DNA from: Alistipes sp. CAG:514
Lineage (GTDB): Bacteria > Bacteroidota > Bacteroidia > Bacteroidales > UBA932
Direction: 5' to 3'
NCBI GenBank assembly: GCA_000431015.1
Contig: HF986019.1
Location: 1 to 12,530, forward strand
Length of the DNA stretch: 12,530 nt
Part shown: one piece after another, positions 1 to 6,455 of the stretch
Position numbering within the stretch: the stretch's first letter is position 1
Layout: each line of letters starts with the position of its first letter
Notes under the pieces: generated by a model
The model's database searches: none
Seen by the model: only the letters and a program-made list of their open reading frames with translations
What the model was told of the DNA's origin: nothing
Position numbers and translations under genes: made by a program

Positions 1-31
1 CTTGAGAGTTAATTATACAAAAATATGTTAA

Positions 32-220
32 ATTCACGGCTCCTCGGGCGAGGACTTTGGCCGAAAGATAAAGCAAAGCCTTGAGTCCGGAGAACTAGAG
101 CGCATGTCCGTGACCTCCAGGCTGTTGTACCGGCAAAAGCTCAACTGGAACATTTGGGGTCAAAGAATGGCAGAGATTATCGCCAGATGTGTCGATGGCA
201 ATAGCACTCAAATATTTTGA
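32..220 (+). pseudogene. Glycosyltransferase C-terminal remnant (GT4-like), 5' truncated
   Basis: An open frame without a start codon runs from just after a TAA at 29-31 to a TGA at 218-220. It encodes about 62 residues. The pattern is that of the last helices of GT-B fold (GT4-like) glycosyltransferases: a GEDFGRKIKQSLESGELERM stretch, which in such enzymes precedes a Tyr/Lys/Trp-rich closing helix, here YRQKLNWNIWGQRMAEII. All three plus-strand frames upstream of position 32 contain stops, so the rest of the gene is missing rather than lying outside the window in frame. The last few codons (about 205-220) already overlap the -33 region of the promoter relic at 211-257, so the natural C-terminus may also be lost. 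The family call is from pattern recognition only; any protein with a similar amphipathic tail could score. Confidence 0.45.
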
Positions 221-257
221 ATTATGCCCCAAAAGCATTAAGTTTACATAGCATAAT
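211..257 (+). promoter_or_regulatory. Degenerate copy of the ATPase-type promoter module
   Basis: TTTG at 216-219, a 19-bp spacer and TAAGTTTA at 239-246 match the Bacteroidetes -33/-7 promoter layout with one mismatch in the -7 box (final G to A). The 37 bp at 221-257 match the promoter of the ATPase at 12113 at 30 of 37 positions with no gap. Both end in the same inverted arms ATTATG...CATAAT. An ATG (269) follows 11 nt after the module, as in the intact copy, but it opens only a 15-codon frame. This looks like the relic of a promoter whose gene was deleted. Confidence 0.5.
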
Positions 258-321
258 TAATAAAAGGGATGAATGTGCCTGATAAATATTCATCTTACTT
301 ATCTTTAAAGGGTTAATTTTT

Positions 322-1136
322 AGGAGAAAAGTTCTTTCGATTTGTGTGGCTCTCGCCTGTTTGGCAAGCGGTGTTCCTGCTGCGGCTCAGGATGCCGTTG
401 TGAAGCGAATTATCGAGATTGGAAAGACGGACAACCGTGTGATGCATCAAATCGACATCCTGACCAACCGATTCGGTGGTCGTGTGCTAGGTTCGGATGC
501 ATTCGAGAACGCGGCTGAATGGATGGTCCGCGAGTACAAGAGTTGGGGTTTGGATGTTGATCTTGAGGAGGCAGGAACCCTCCCGGTCGGTTTTAACCGC
601 GGCCCTTGGTTCGGTCGCATGCTGGGAGAAAACAGCATGCACCTGCATTTCGTGACCCCGTCCTACACCTCCGGCACCAAAGGAGCGCAGGCCTGGGTCA
701 AGAGTCATCCTGAGGGATTGGGCAGGATTTCGAACATGTTCAACCGCGACGGCGGTTCGGAACCACCGGTAGGCATCTACGTTCCGCAGGCGATGTACGA
801 TGACTTTGTAAAGATCTGCGCTCCGATCAAGCAGATCCGTCCAGATTACCCGTTCGAGATAAATCTCCGCGAACCTCGGAAGCGTCCTACAGAGTACGGT
901 GGAACAGACGCCTCGGTTTTTGCGGTGGAAGGGGTGCCGACAATAGGCTTCATGACCGATGAAATCAAGGGCTATGATCTCAGCTACGATGAGATCTGGC
1001 ATACCGAGCGTGATCTCTACAACAGAATCTTCCTGAGTACCCAGAGCATACGGCCACGGTAACCGCTATTGTCGCTCTTGGTGTGGCAAACCTTGACAAG
1101 CAACTCTCACGCGAGGGTCTGTACATCAAGGAATAA
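322..1136 (+). pseudogene. M28 family zinc aminopeptidase, multiply disrupted
   Basis: This is a remnant of a secreted M28 peptidase (normally about 500 residues, exported, releasing N-terminal amino acids). From 322 the frame reads RRKVLSICVALACLASG followed by an AAAQ signal-peptidase site, but the codons before it are ATT and TTT, so the expected ATG is missing. The next recognisable blocks are an N-terminal region (IIEIGKTDNRVMHQIDILTN, then FNRGPWFGRML) and SYTSGTKG. At about 682-692 the frame jumps directly to a C-terminal block (AWVKSHPEGLGRISNMFNRDGG), so roughly 200 or more residues with most zinc ligands are gone. The usual GGSDH zinc motif reads GGTDAS, without His. A 1-bp loss near 1031-1035 (TTCCTGAG for expected TTCCCTGAG) puts a stop at 1060. 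Skipping it restores EHTATVTAIVALGVANLDKQ and a natural stop at 1134-1136. The GTG at 346 would skip most of the signal peptide and is not a convincing start. Confidence 0.85.
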
Positions 1137-1185
1137 ACCCACCGGAGCCGGCTACCTGATTATTCCGGGAACCGCGCAAAGATCG

Positions 1186-3117
1186 TCAGGAGTTGAAGAT
1201 CTTCATGAACTCCTCACCTGTGATGGTCTCTTTTTCAAGAAGATACTCGGCGCACTTGTGCATCTTGTCCAAGTGGGATCCGATGATCTCCGTGGCCTTT
1301 TTCTTGGCCTCGGCAATCATCTCGCGGACTTCGGTGTCGATGTCAGCGGCCGTCTCGTCCGAACAGGCGAGCCGGGATGACCCGCCAAGATAGGAGTTGC
1401 CTTGTGTCTCAAGAGCCATCATGCCGTACTTGTCGCTCATACCGTAGGTCGTGATCATTGAGCGCGCCATCTGCGTGGCCTTCTCTATGTCGTTCGAGGC
1501 ACCGGTCGTGCACGTGTGGCAGATCACCTCCTCGGCCACACGCCCTCCGGTCAAAGTGGCGAGTCGATTCAGCAGATAGTCCTTGCTGTAGAGAAACTTC
1601 TCGCCTTCATCTACCTGCATTGTGTAGCCAAGGGCTCCGGAAGTCCTCGGAATGATCGTGATCTTCTGGACCGGAGCGGAATTGTTCTGCGCGGCGGCGA
1701 CCATCGCATGACCTATCTCGTGATAGGCAATGATCCTCTTTTCCTCAGCCGAGATCACAGCGTTCTTTCTCTGCTCGCCGGCCATCACCACCTCGACGCT
1801 TTCCTCAAGATCCTCGGTTGTCGCGGCCTTCTTGCCAAGACGCACGGCGCGCAAGGCGGCCTCGTTGACTATGTTGGCGAGTTCGGCTCCGGATGATCCT
1901 GCGGTCGCGCGACCGATCAGGTCAAGGTCGATGTCCTCGTGCCGGATGTCATTCAGGTGCACCTGGAGGATGGCCTTTCTTCCTTGCAGGTCAGGCAGTT
2001 CCATCTGTACGCGGCGGTCGAAACGGCCAGGGCGCAAAAGCGCCTTGTCAAGGCTGTCTGGCCTGTTGGTGGCGGCGAGGATGATCACCCCTTTGTTGCC
2101 GTCGAAGCCGTCCATCTCGGTAAGTAATTGGTTGAGAGTCTGCTCGCGCTCGTCATTGCCGCTGATGTTGTTCTCACGGCTCTTGCCGATAGCATCGATC
2201 TCGTCGATGAACACGATGCACGGAGCCTTGGCTTGTGCCTGGCTGAACAGATCCCTGACTTTCGCGGCACCCATCCCGACGAACATCTGCACAAACTCAG
2301 AACCTGACATCGAGAAGAAAGGTACCCCGGCCTCGCCAGCCACAGCTCTGGCTATCAGCGTCTTTCCTGTGCCTGGAGGCCCGACCAGCAGCACGCCTTT
2401 TGGCAGATGCGCCCCGACTTCATTGTATTTGTCCGGATTGTGCAGGAAATCCACAACCTCCATCAGACCGTCCTTGGCCTCGTCTTGTCCTGCGACATCC
2501 GAGAATCGTGTCTTAATGTCATTCTCGGCATAGACTTTTGCGCCACTTTGTCCGAACTGCATGAAGTTGCCCATCCCGGAGCCGCCTTTAGCCATGCCGC
2601 CGATCCTCTTGATGGCGGAACTGAACACCCAGTACATCAACATGCCGGGAAGAATCCACCAGAGGATGAAATCCAGGAGGGGAGACCTTTCCTTGTCAAG
2701 TTTTTTCACGAAGCGGATCTTGCCGCCTTTGCCGGGACTTTTCGCGGAGGAGAGCCTGCTCACGAAATCAGGGTCGGAGATCGCTCCGGTGATGTAGGTG
2801 GTGTCTCTCTGACCTTTCAGTCTTTCCTGATAGGACAGGGGAGCGTTCTTGGAGTACATAACCTTGTCTCCGTCGATCACGACATCGTAGACGCGTCCGC
2901 TGTCCACGTCCGAGATGAATGAGCCATAGTCGGTCTCCACGACGCTGTTGCCTTTTCCGCCCGGAAACAGGAAGGTGTTGATCAGCACAAGAAAGGCGAA
3001 CATCAGTATGATCGTCCAGAACATATTCCCGTTCGGCATCCTTCCGCCTTGAACGTTTCCTTCAGGATCCTTTTCAGGCTCCGTCTTCTTTTCTTCAGGA
3101 TATTCGACAAATTTCAT
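1186..3117 (-). CDS. ftsH: ATP-dependent zinc metalloprotease FtsH
   Basis: Membrane-anchored AAA+ protease that extracts and degrades misfolded membrane proteins and short-lived regulators, as a hexamer in the inner membrane with the active sites in the cytoplasm. I start it at the ATG at 3117 (643 residues, MKFVEYPEEKK), not the ATG 45 nt upstream, because FtsH has a short hydrophilic N-terminus. Order: TM1 about 33-53, periplasmic domain about 54-145, TM2 about 148-168, Walker A GPPGTGKT (246-253), pore loop MFVGMG, Walker B IVFIDE (301-306), second region of homology ATNRPDSLDKALLRPGRFDRR (349-369), zinc site HEIGH (466-470), and the third ligand Asp in ASNDIEKA (about 543). All key residues are present. 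The exported deformylase gene lies 113 bp upstream on the same strand. No consensus promoter stands out in that gap; TGAATTTG in it is a 7/8 match to the -7 box. Confidence 0.97.
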   Translation of the reverse strand: MKFVEYPEEKKTEPEKDPEGNVQGGRMPNGNMFWTIILMFAFLVLINTFLFPGGKGNSVVETDYGSFISDVDSGRVYDVVIDGDKVMYSKNAPLSYQERLKGQRDTTYITGAISDPDFVSRLSSAKSPGKGGKIRFVKKLDKERSPLLDFILWWILPGMLMYWVFSSAIKRIGGMAKGGSGMGNFMQFGQSGAKVYAENDIKTRFSDVAGQDEAKDGLMEVVDFLHNPDKYNEVGAHLPKGVLLVGPPGTGKTLIARAVAGEAGVPFFSMSGSEFVQMFVGMGAAKVRDLFSQAQAKAPCIVFIDEIDAIGKSRENNISGNDEREQTLNQLLTEMDGFDGNKGVIILAATNRPDSLDKALLRPGRFDRRVQMELPDLQGRKAILQVHLNDIRHEDIDLDLIGRATAGSSGAELANIVNEAALRAVRLGKKAATTEDLEESVEVVMAGEQRKNAVISAEEKRIIAYHEIGHAMVAAAQNNSAPVQKITIIPRTSGALGYTMQVDEGEKFLYSKDYLLNRLATLTGGRVAEEVICHTCTTGASNDIEKATQMARSMITTYGMSDKYGMMALETQGNSYLGGSSRLACSDETAADIDTEVREMIAEAKKKATEIIGSHLDKMHKCAEYLLEKETITGEEFMKIFNS

Positions 3118-3230
3118 AATCGCTTTCTTTTTAAGAATATTCCGAAGAAGCGATATCCTCAAAAATCAGGCAAATTCATCCCGACTGACAATTTGACGAA
3201 AAAATGGGTTTATGGATATTCTTAACAATA

Positions 3231-3833
3231 TTACTGAATCCCGCCGTCAAGGTAGTCGGTGTAGAGGATGCCGTCGAGGTGGTCGCACTCGTGCTGGAAG
3301 ATGACGGCGGTGAATCCGCGGATGCTTTCGGTTGTGTCGCGTAAGGACCTGAGGGACGTGTAGGTGATGTCGATGTCACGGTAACGGGCCACTTCGCCGC
3401 GCCTTCCCGGAATGCTGAGACATCCTTCGGGACCGGGTTCCCTTTCGCCCCGGCGGGCGGTGATCCTGATGTTAGGATAGACCTCGAACGGCTCTCCGGC
3501 CTTGTCGAAACGCTGTACCGCGACGATGCGGCGGGATATTCCCACCTGTGGTCCGGCGATGCCGACACCGTCCTCCTCCGGCGAGGTCACGGTTGCCACC
3601 ATCTTGTCAGCAAGGGATTGATATTCATGGCTTTTTAATTCTTTCTCGCTGATTGTCCCGCATTCTTTCCTCAGCGCCAGGGAATCGGCGGCATCATAGA
3701 CCGTCAGCACCCTCATTGTAGCTCCGTCGCAACCGATTAGTTCCTTCTCGGCTGCGCTCCAGCCGCTCTGCCCGCAGCAAGTGATGGCCGCCACCGCAGC
3801 CATCGTTGTAAGAATATTCCAGAGTATCTTCAT
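3231..3833 (-). CDS. Peptide-deformylase family protein with an export (lipoprotein-like) signal
   Basis: Metalloenzyme of the Fe/Zn deformylase family, which removes formyl from N-formyl-methionyl peptides. All three motifs are intact: GVGIAGPQ (89-96, motif I), EGCLS (136-140, metal ligand Cys138) and QHECDH (180-185, ligands His181 and His185, catalytic Glu182). The unusual part is the N-terminus. Residues 1-20 (MKILWNILTTMAAVAAITCC) form a basic, hydrophobic signal ending in two Cys. This resembles a lipobox but is imperfect: ITC-C or AIT-C. The conserved core begins near residue 40, and Met40 (codon at 3716) has GGAG upstream, so a cytosolic form starting there cannot be excluded. A -7 box TATTTTTG (reverse complement of 3851-3858) precedes the long start. 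The gene is divergent from the msr fusion and upstream of ftsH. It is probably not the sole housekeeping Def if exported. Confidence 0.88.
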   Translation of the reverse strand: MKILWNILTTMAAVAAITCCGQSGWSAAEKELIGCDGATMRVLTVYDAADSLALRKECGTISEKELKSHEYQSLADKMVATVTSPEEDGVGIAGPQVGISRRIVAVQRFDKAGEPFEVYPNIRITARRGEREPGPEGCLSIPGRRGEVARYRDIDITYTSLRSLRDTTESIRGFTAVIFQHECDHLDGILYTDYLDGGIQ

Positions 3834-3850
3834 GTTGTCAATATTTTCCT

Positions 3851-3858
3851 CAAAAATA
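3851..3858 (-). promoter_or_regulatory. -7 promoter box for the deformylase-family gene
   Basis: On the minus strand the sequence reads TATTTTTG, an exact match to the Bacteroidetes -7 consensus TAnnTTTG, about 18 bp before the ATG at 3833. No clear -33 TTTG lies 19-20 bp further upstream. The box sits back to back with the plus-strand -7 box at 3901-3908. Confidence 0.4.
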
Positions 3859-3900
3859 CATTATTTTCATCAATTCCTTACCTGTTAGTGTAATGATTAC

Positions 3901-3908
3901 TATCTTTG
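3901..3908 (+). promoter_or_regulatory. -7 promoter box for the msr fusion gene
   Basis: TATCTTTG followed by C matches the Bacteroidetes -7 consensus exactly and lies 18 bp before the ATG at 3927. That gives a short leader, as is usual in this group. The -33 element is weak. Its presence also argues for the ATG at 3927 rather than the in-frame TTG at 3906, which would overlap the box. Confidence 0.5.
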
Positions 3909-3926
3909 CCTGCAAAAATAAGGAAT

Positions 3927-4874
3927 ATGTCAAAGGTTGATGAATATGCCGCGCTGATTCCGCGGATACAGTCTGTCCTTTCAGGCGAGACGGACGAGAT
4001 CGCCAGAATGTCGAACATCGCCGCGCTGCTTCACGGTGGGTTAGGCTTTTGGTGGACGGGATTCTACCGTGTCGCATCGGCGGAGGAACTGGTGCTCGGA
4101 CCGTTCCAGGGGCCGGTCGCCTGCACGAGGATCAGACTTGGCAGGGGAGTGTGCGGCACTTCCTGGAGCGAGGGACGCACGGTCATTGTACCTGATGTCG
4201 AGCGGTTTCCGGGCCACATCGCCTGTTCAAGCGAAAGCCGGAGCGAGATTGTTGTTCCTTGCCGGAAACGTGGCCGGATCGTGGCGGTACTTGACATTGA
4301 CAGCCGGGAACCGGACACTTTCGACGAGGTGGACAAACAATATCTTGAACAGATCGCCTCGATGCTCTATGGCGGCGAAAGGGACATCTGGTTCGCCGCC
4401 GGCTGCTTCTGGGGAGCGCAGAAATTTTTCAAACTCGTTGACGGCGTGGTGTCCACCGAGGTGGGATTCGCCAACGGCTGGGAAGCGGATCCGACCTACA
4501 AGCGGGTGTACACTGACCAGACAGGCCATGCCGAATGTGTCCACGTGAGATATGATCCGGAAAAAGTCTCCTTGAAGCGCCTGGTCGGACTATTCATGAA
4601 CATCATTGATCCGTTCAGCGTCAACCGGCAGGGCGGGGATGAAGGCACAAGATACCGCACAGGTGTCTATTTCGAGGATGAGAACGATCTCGGCGAGATC
4701 AAGGAGGTGATCGGCTCCTTTGAGCGGCAGGCCGGAAGGCCGTCGGCGGTCGAGATCGAACCGCTCAGTCGCTTCTACAAGGCCGAAGAGTACCACCAGG
4801 ACTATCTCGACAAGACTCCCGGCGGCTACTGCCACCTTTCCCCTAAGGTCTTTGATCTTGCGAGGAAGAAATGA
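3927..4874 (+). CDS. Bifunctional methionine sulfoxide reductase: fRMsr (GAF/MsrC) fused to MsrA
   Basis: A 315-residue fusion of two reductases. Residues 1-150 are a GAF-type free methionine-(R)-sulfoxide reductase: LVLGPFQGPVACTRI, GRGVCGT, PGHIAC, SRSEIVVP. Its three cysteines Cys66, Cys76 and Cys100 have the 10 and 24 residue spacing of E. coli Cys84/94/118. Residues about 153-315 are MsrA, which reduces methionine-(S)-sulfoxide, free or in proteins: GCFWG with nucleophile Cys160. Measured from that Cys, Tyr191, Glu203, Asp238 and Tyr243 fall exactly where E. coli MsrA has Tyr82, Glu94, Asp129 and Tyr134. Cys302 in GGYCHLS is a candidate resolving cysteine. Together the halves would cover both stereoisomers of free MetO but not protein-bound Met-R-O, which needs MsrB. 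There is no signal peptide, so it is cytosolic. The mutT-like gene follows 38 bp later on the same strand. The ATG at 3927 is preferred to the upstream TTG because of the -7 box. Confidence 0.93.
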   Translation: MSKVDEYAALIPRIQSVLSGETDEIARMSNIAALLHGGLGFWWTGFYRVASAEELVLGPFQGPVACTRIRLGRGVCGTSWSEGRTVIVPDVERFPGHIACSSESRSEIVVPCRKRGRIVAVLDIDSREPDTFDEVDKQYLEQIASMLYGGERDIWFAAGCFWGAQKFFKLVDGVVSTEVGFANGWEADPTYKRVYTDQTGHAECVHVRYDPEKVSLKRLVGLFMNIIDPFSVNRQGGDEGTRYRTGVYFEDENDLGEIKEVIGSFERQAGRPSAVEIEPLSRFYKAEEYHQDYLDKTPGGYCHLSPKVFDLARKK

Positions 4875-4912
4875 GATGTCAAGATTTACTTTGTAGTCGA
4901 TAATTTCATGCA

Positions 4913-5326
4913 ATGAATCAGGAGATGAAGACAATAGAAGTAGTGGCAGCTGTCATATTCAAGGAAGGCAAGGTGTTCGCGACCCAGCGGGGGCATGGGG
5001 ACTTCAAGGACGGTTGGGAGTTTCCGGGCGGTAAGATCGAGCCGGGGGAGACACCGGAAGAAGCGCTCCGCCGTGAGATCCGGGAGGAACTTGAAACCGA
5101 TGTTCTAATCAGGGAATTAATTGACACAATTGAATATGACTACCCTGATTTTCATCTTTCCATGAAGTGCTTTGCCTGTTCAATACAATCCGGAAACCTC
5201 CATCTGGTAGAGCATGAGGCTGCCAAATGGCTCTCTGCCGACAGGCTTGATTCCGTTGACTGGCTCCCGGCGGACGTCACCCTTATCCCCAGAATCGCCG
5301 GACTGCTCAAGGCCTCCGCGCTATGA
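4913..5326 (+). CDS. mutT: MutT-like Nudix hydrolase ((deoxy)nucleoside triphosphate pyrophosphohydrolase)
   Basis: A small Nudix protein of 137 residues, the MutT/8-oxo-dGTPase size class, likely sanitising oxidised nucleotides by hydrolysing NTP to NMP and pyrophosphate. The Nudix box runs from Gly40 (GGKIEPGETPEEALRREI, then REELE). The metal-binding REIREE (54-59) is intact, but the Gly near the end of the consensus is Glu61, a tolerated variant. Strand 1 (IEVVAAVIF) and the WEFPGG lead-in are typical, and the C-terminal HEAAKWLSADRLDSVDWLPA matches the MutT tail. The start could be 4913 or the in-frame ATG at 4925 (MKTIEVV). AGGAG directly abuts the second ATG with no spacing, so neither start is settled. 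Exact substrate preference cannot be read from sequence. The last 35 codons plus 32 bp beyond are duplicated at 9582-9719. Confidence 0.9.
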   Translation: MNQEMKTIEVVAAVIFKEGKVFATQRGHGDFKDGWEFPGGKIEPGETPEEALRREIREELETDVLIRELIDTIEYDYPDFHLSMKCFACSIQSGNLHLVEHEAAKWLSADRLDSVDWLPADVTLIPRIAGLLKASAL

Positions 5327-5358
5327 TGTACGTGACTTTGATGATTGTCGGCGATGGC
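5221..5358 (+). repeat. 138-bp direct repeat, copy 1 (mutT 3' end)
   Basis: This stretch covers the last 35 codons of mutT, its stop and 32 bp of downstream DNA. It matches 9582-9719 in the same orientation with four substitutions and no gaps (at 5259, 5282, 5317 and 5347). Similarity stops sharply at both ends (GAGGC versus TTATGT before it; CTATAG versus ATAGAA after it). Offset between copies is 4361 bp. Confidence 0.95.
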
Positions 5359-5410
5359 CTATAGGGAGAAGAAAAAGTAAAGTTAATATGAAAGTGACCT
5401 CGAAGAGAAG

Positions 5411-5491
5411 AATGGAAACTCGGAGCGAAGCGACCGAAGGGGTTCGGGGAGTCCTTTCCTCCTGCCCTTCAGGGGCTGTCACGAAGTGACT
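5411..5491 (+). other. Structured non-coding stretch with serial short hairpins
   Basis: A G/C-rich segment between mutT and the cyclotransferase fragment with no convincing frame. Visible pairings include CGG...CCG at about 5421-5435, GGAG/CTCC (5448-5451 with 5459-5462), GCCC/GGGC (around 5464-5476) and GTCAC-GAA-GTGAC (5478-5490). The words GCGAAGCGAC and ACGAAGTGAC echo each other. It could be a dispersed intergenic repeat, a leader element or a small RNA. None is recognised. Confidence 0.3.
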
Positions 5492-5513
5492 GGGATTGAA
5501 CATGATGAATGTA

Positions 5514-5721
5514 ATGAAGAGATTCGTTAATATATTCATAGGAACGACGTTGGCCTTGCTGGCGCAGTTCTCCTCCTCTTGCGCCGATGCCAAGGTCCGT
5601 CAGTACAAGGTTCAGGTTGTCAAGGAATATATTCACGATGAGACTTCGTTCACGCAGGGGCTTTTCTTACTGGACGGGGAAATGATCGAGACCACCGGGC
5701 AATATGGTGAATCGACTCTCT
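5514..5721 (+). pseudogene. Glutamine cyclotransferase (glutaminyl-peptide cyclotransferase) N-terminal fragment
   Basis: The N-terminal quarter of a periplasmic PF05096-type glutamine cyclotransferase, which forms N-terminal pyroglutamate (family proteins are about 250 residues, beta-propeller). From the ATG at 5514: a signal sequence MKRFVNIFIGTTLALLAQ ending in SSSC (possible lipoprotein cysteine), then YKVQVVKEYIHDETSFTQGL, and GQYGEST, which is the family's first propeller blade. After about 5716 family similarity ends, and the frame runs through unrelated residues to a stop at 5832-5834. In-frame ATGs also exist at 5502 and 5505. Most of the propeller, including the catalytic acidic residues, is missing, so this should be non-functional. 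Confidence 0.7.
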
Positions 5722-5874
5722 ATGGATCCGAAGACCTACGAGACAACCCGTTACACTTTGAACGACGGCTCCTATTGGCCAAAGACAACCGACAACTTCT
5801 GGCAGGATCACAACATCTGTCAGCATTTTGGTAGGAAAGTTGAAAATTGTGCTATATTTGTACGAATTAACTGA
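5722..5874 (+). pseudogene. Unidentified C-terminal gene fragment after the cyclotransferase junction
   Basis: In the +1 frame relative to the cyclotransferase fragment, an ATG-led frame of 50 codons reads MDPKTYETTRYTLNDGSYW, then TDNFWQDHNICQHF. It is rich in aromatic and charged residues in a pattern more like real protein than chance. It ends at a TGA at 5872-5874, across the promoter of the next gene. I do not recognise the family. The likeliest reading is the truncated 3' end of a gene fused to the cyclotransferase stub by deletion. It may equally be a chance frame. Confidence 0.3.
5853..5860 (+). promoter_or_regulatory. -7 promoter box before the DUF21 membrane-protein pseudogene
   Basis: TATATTTG followed by T fits TAnnTTTG and lies 22 bp before the ATG at 5883. 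A TTTTG at 5826-5830 could be the -33 box with a 22-bp spacer, slightly long. Confidence 0.4.
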
Positions 5875-5882
5875 AAACCTAT

Positions 5883-6348
5883 ATGGCTCTGCTTATAGTT
5901 TATATGCTGGGGACGCTGGGAGTGTCGTTCCTTTGTTCGCTTCTGGAGTCGGTGTTGATGTCGACACCGATCTCTTACATCACGATGAGGAAGGAGCAGG
6001 GGTACAAGCCGGCGGAGAAGTTCCTCAAGTACAAATCCGATCCGGACAGGCCTCTGGCTGCGATTCTTTCTTTGAACACCATCGCCAACACTTTGGGCGC
6101 CGCGGGGTGGGCCGACAGGCTACTATTCTGTTCGGAAGCACTTGGTTCGAATCATCTCGGCTATGACAACGCTGCTTGTGCTGGTGTTCTCCGAGATTGT
6201 TCCTAAGACCATCGGAACATCCTATTGGAAGAACCTAATGGGCTTTGTGACATCGGCCATCTTGTTTCTGTCTGTCCTGATGTGGCCGCTTGTGATCATG
6301 GTCCGCACAATTGTCCTTCCTAAGGAGGATGACAAAAGCCAAGCTTGA
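5883..6348 (+). pseudogene. CorC/HlyC-like (CNNM, DUF21) membrane protein, frameshifted and 3' truncated
   Basis: The N-terminal transmembrane DUF21 domain of a hemolysin-like/CorC-type ion transport protein. Three frames must be joined. From the ATG at 5883: MALLIVYMLGTLGVSFLCSL, ESVLMS, RPLAAILSLNTIANTLGAAG. A first 1-bp loss in the G run near 6105-6110 (GCGGGGTG) shifts to GRQATILFGSTWF. A second 1-bp loss near 6147-6150 (TTCGAATC for TTCGGAATC) shifts to IISAMTTLLVLVFSEIVPKT, TSYWKNLMGF, and a further membrane helix. The protein then stops at 6346-6348 just after VLPKEDD, where full-length relatives continue into CBS and CorC_HlyC domains. So it carries two frameshifts and has lost its cytosolic half. 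Both frameshifts are single-G losses, so a sequencing artefact is possible for those, but not for the truncation. Confidence 0.75.
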
Positions 6349-6455
6349 TAGTGTGCGGAACAGTCTCGCAATCGCGACGTTTTGAGGCTTGCCATATTGA
6401 TCTTTTAGCTAAAGGATGGTTATTTGTAATTGGATATATTTTAAAACTGATGAAT

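Noticed and set aside
269..316. A 15-codon frame after the promoter relic
   Set aside because: Does not resemble the start of the ATPase family or any known leader peptide.
487..1002. A 171-codon minus-strand frame opposite the M28 pseudogene
   Set aside because: The plus-strand frame shows clear M28 similarity; the minus frame has none.
1730..2533. A 267-codon plus-strand frame opposite ftsH
   Set aside because: Entirely antisense to conserved FtsH domains; Ser/Arg/Pro-rich shadow composition with no motif.
3118..3162. N-terminal extension of FtsH from the ATG at 3162
   Set aside because: It adds 15 basic residues not expected in FtsH; the ATG at 3117 gives the normal length.
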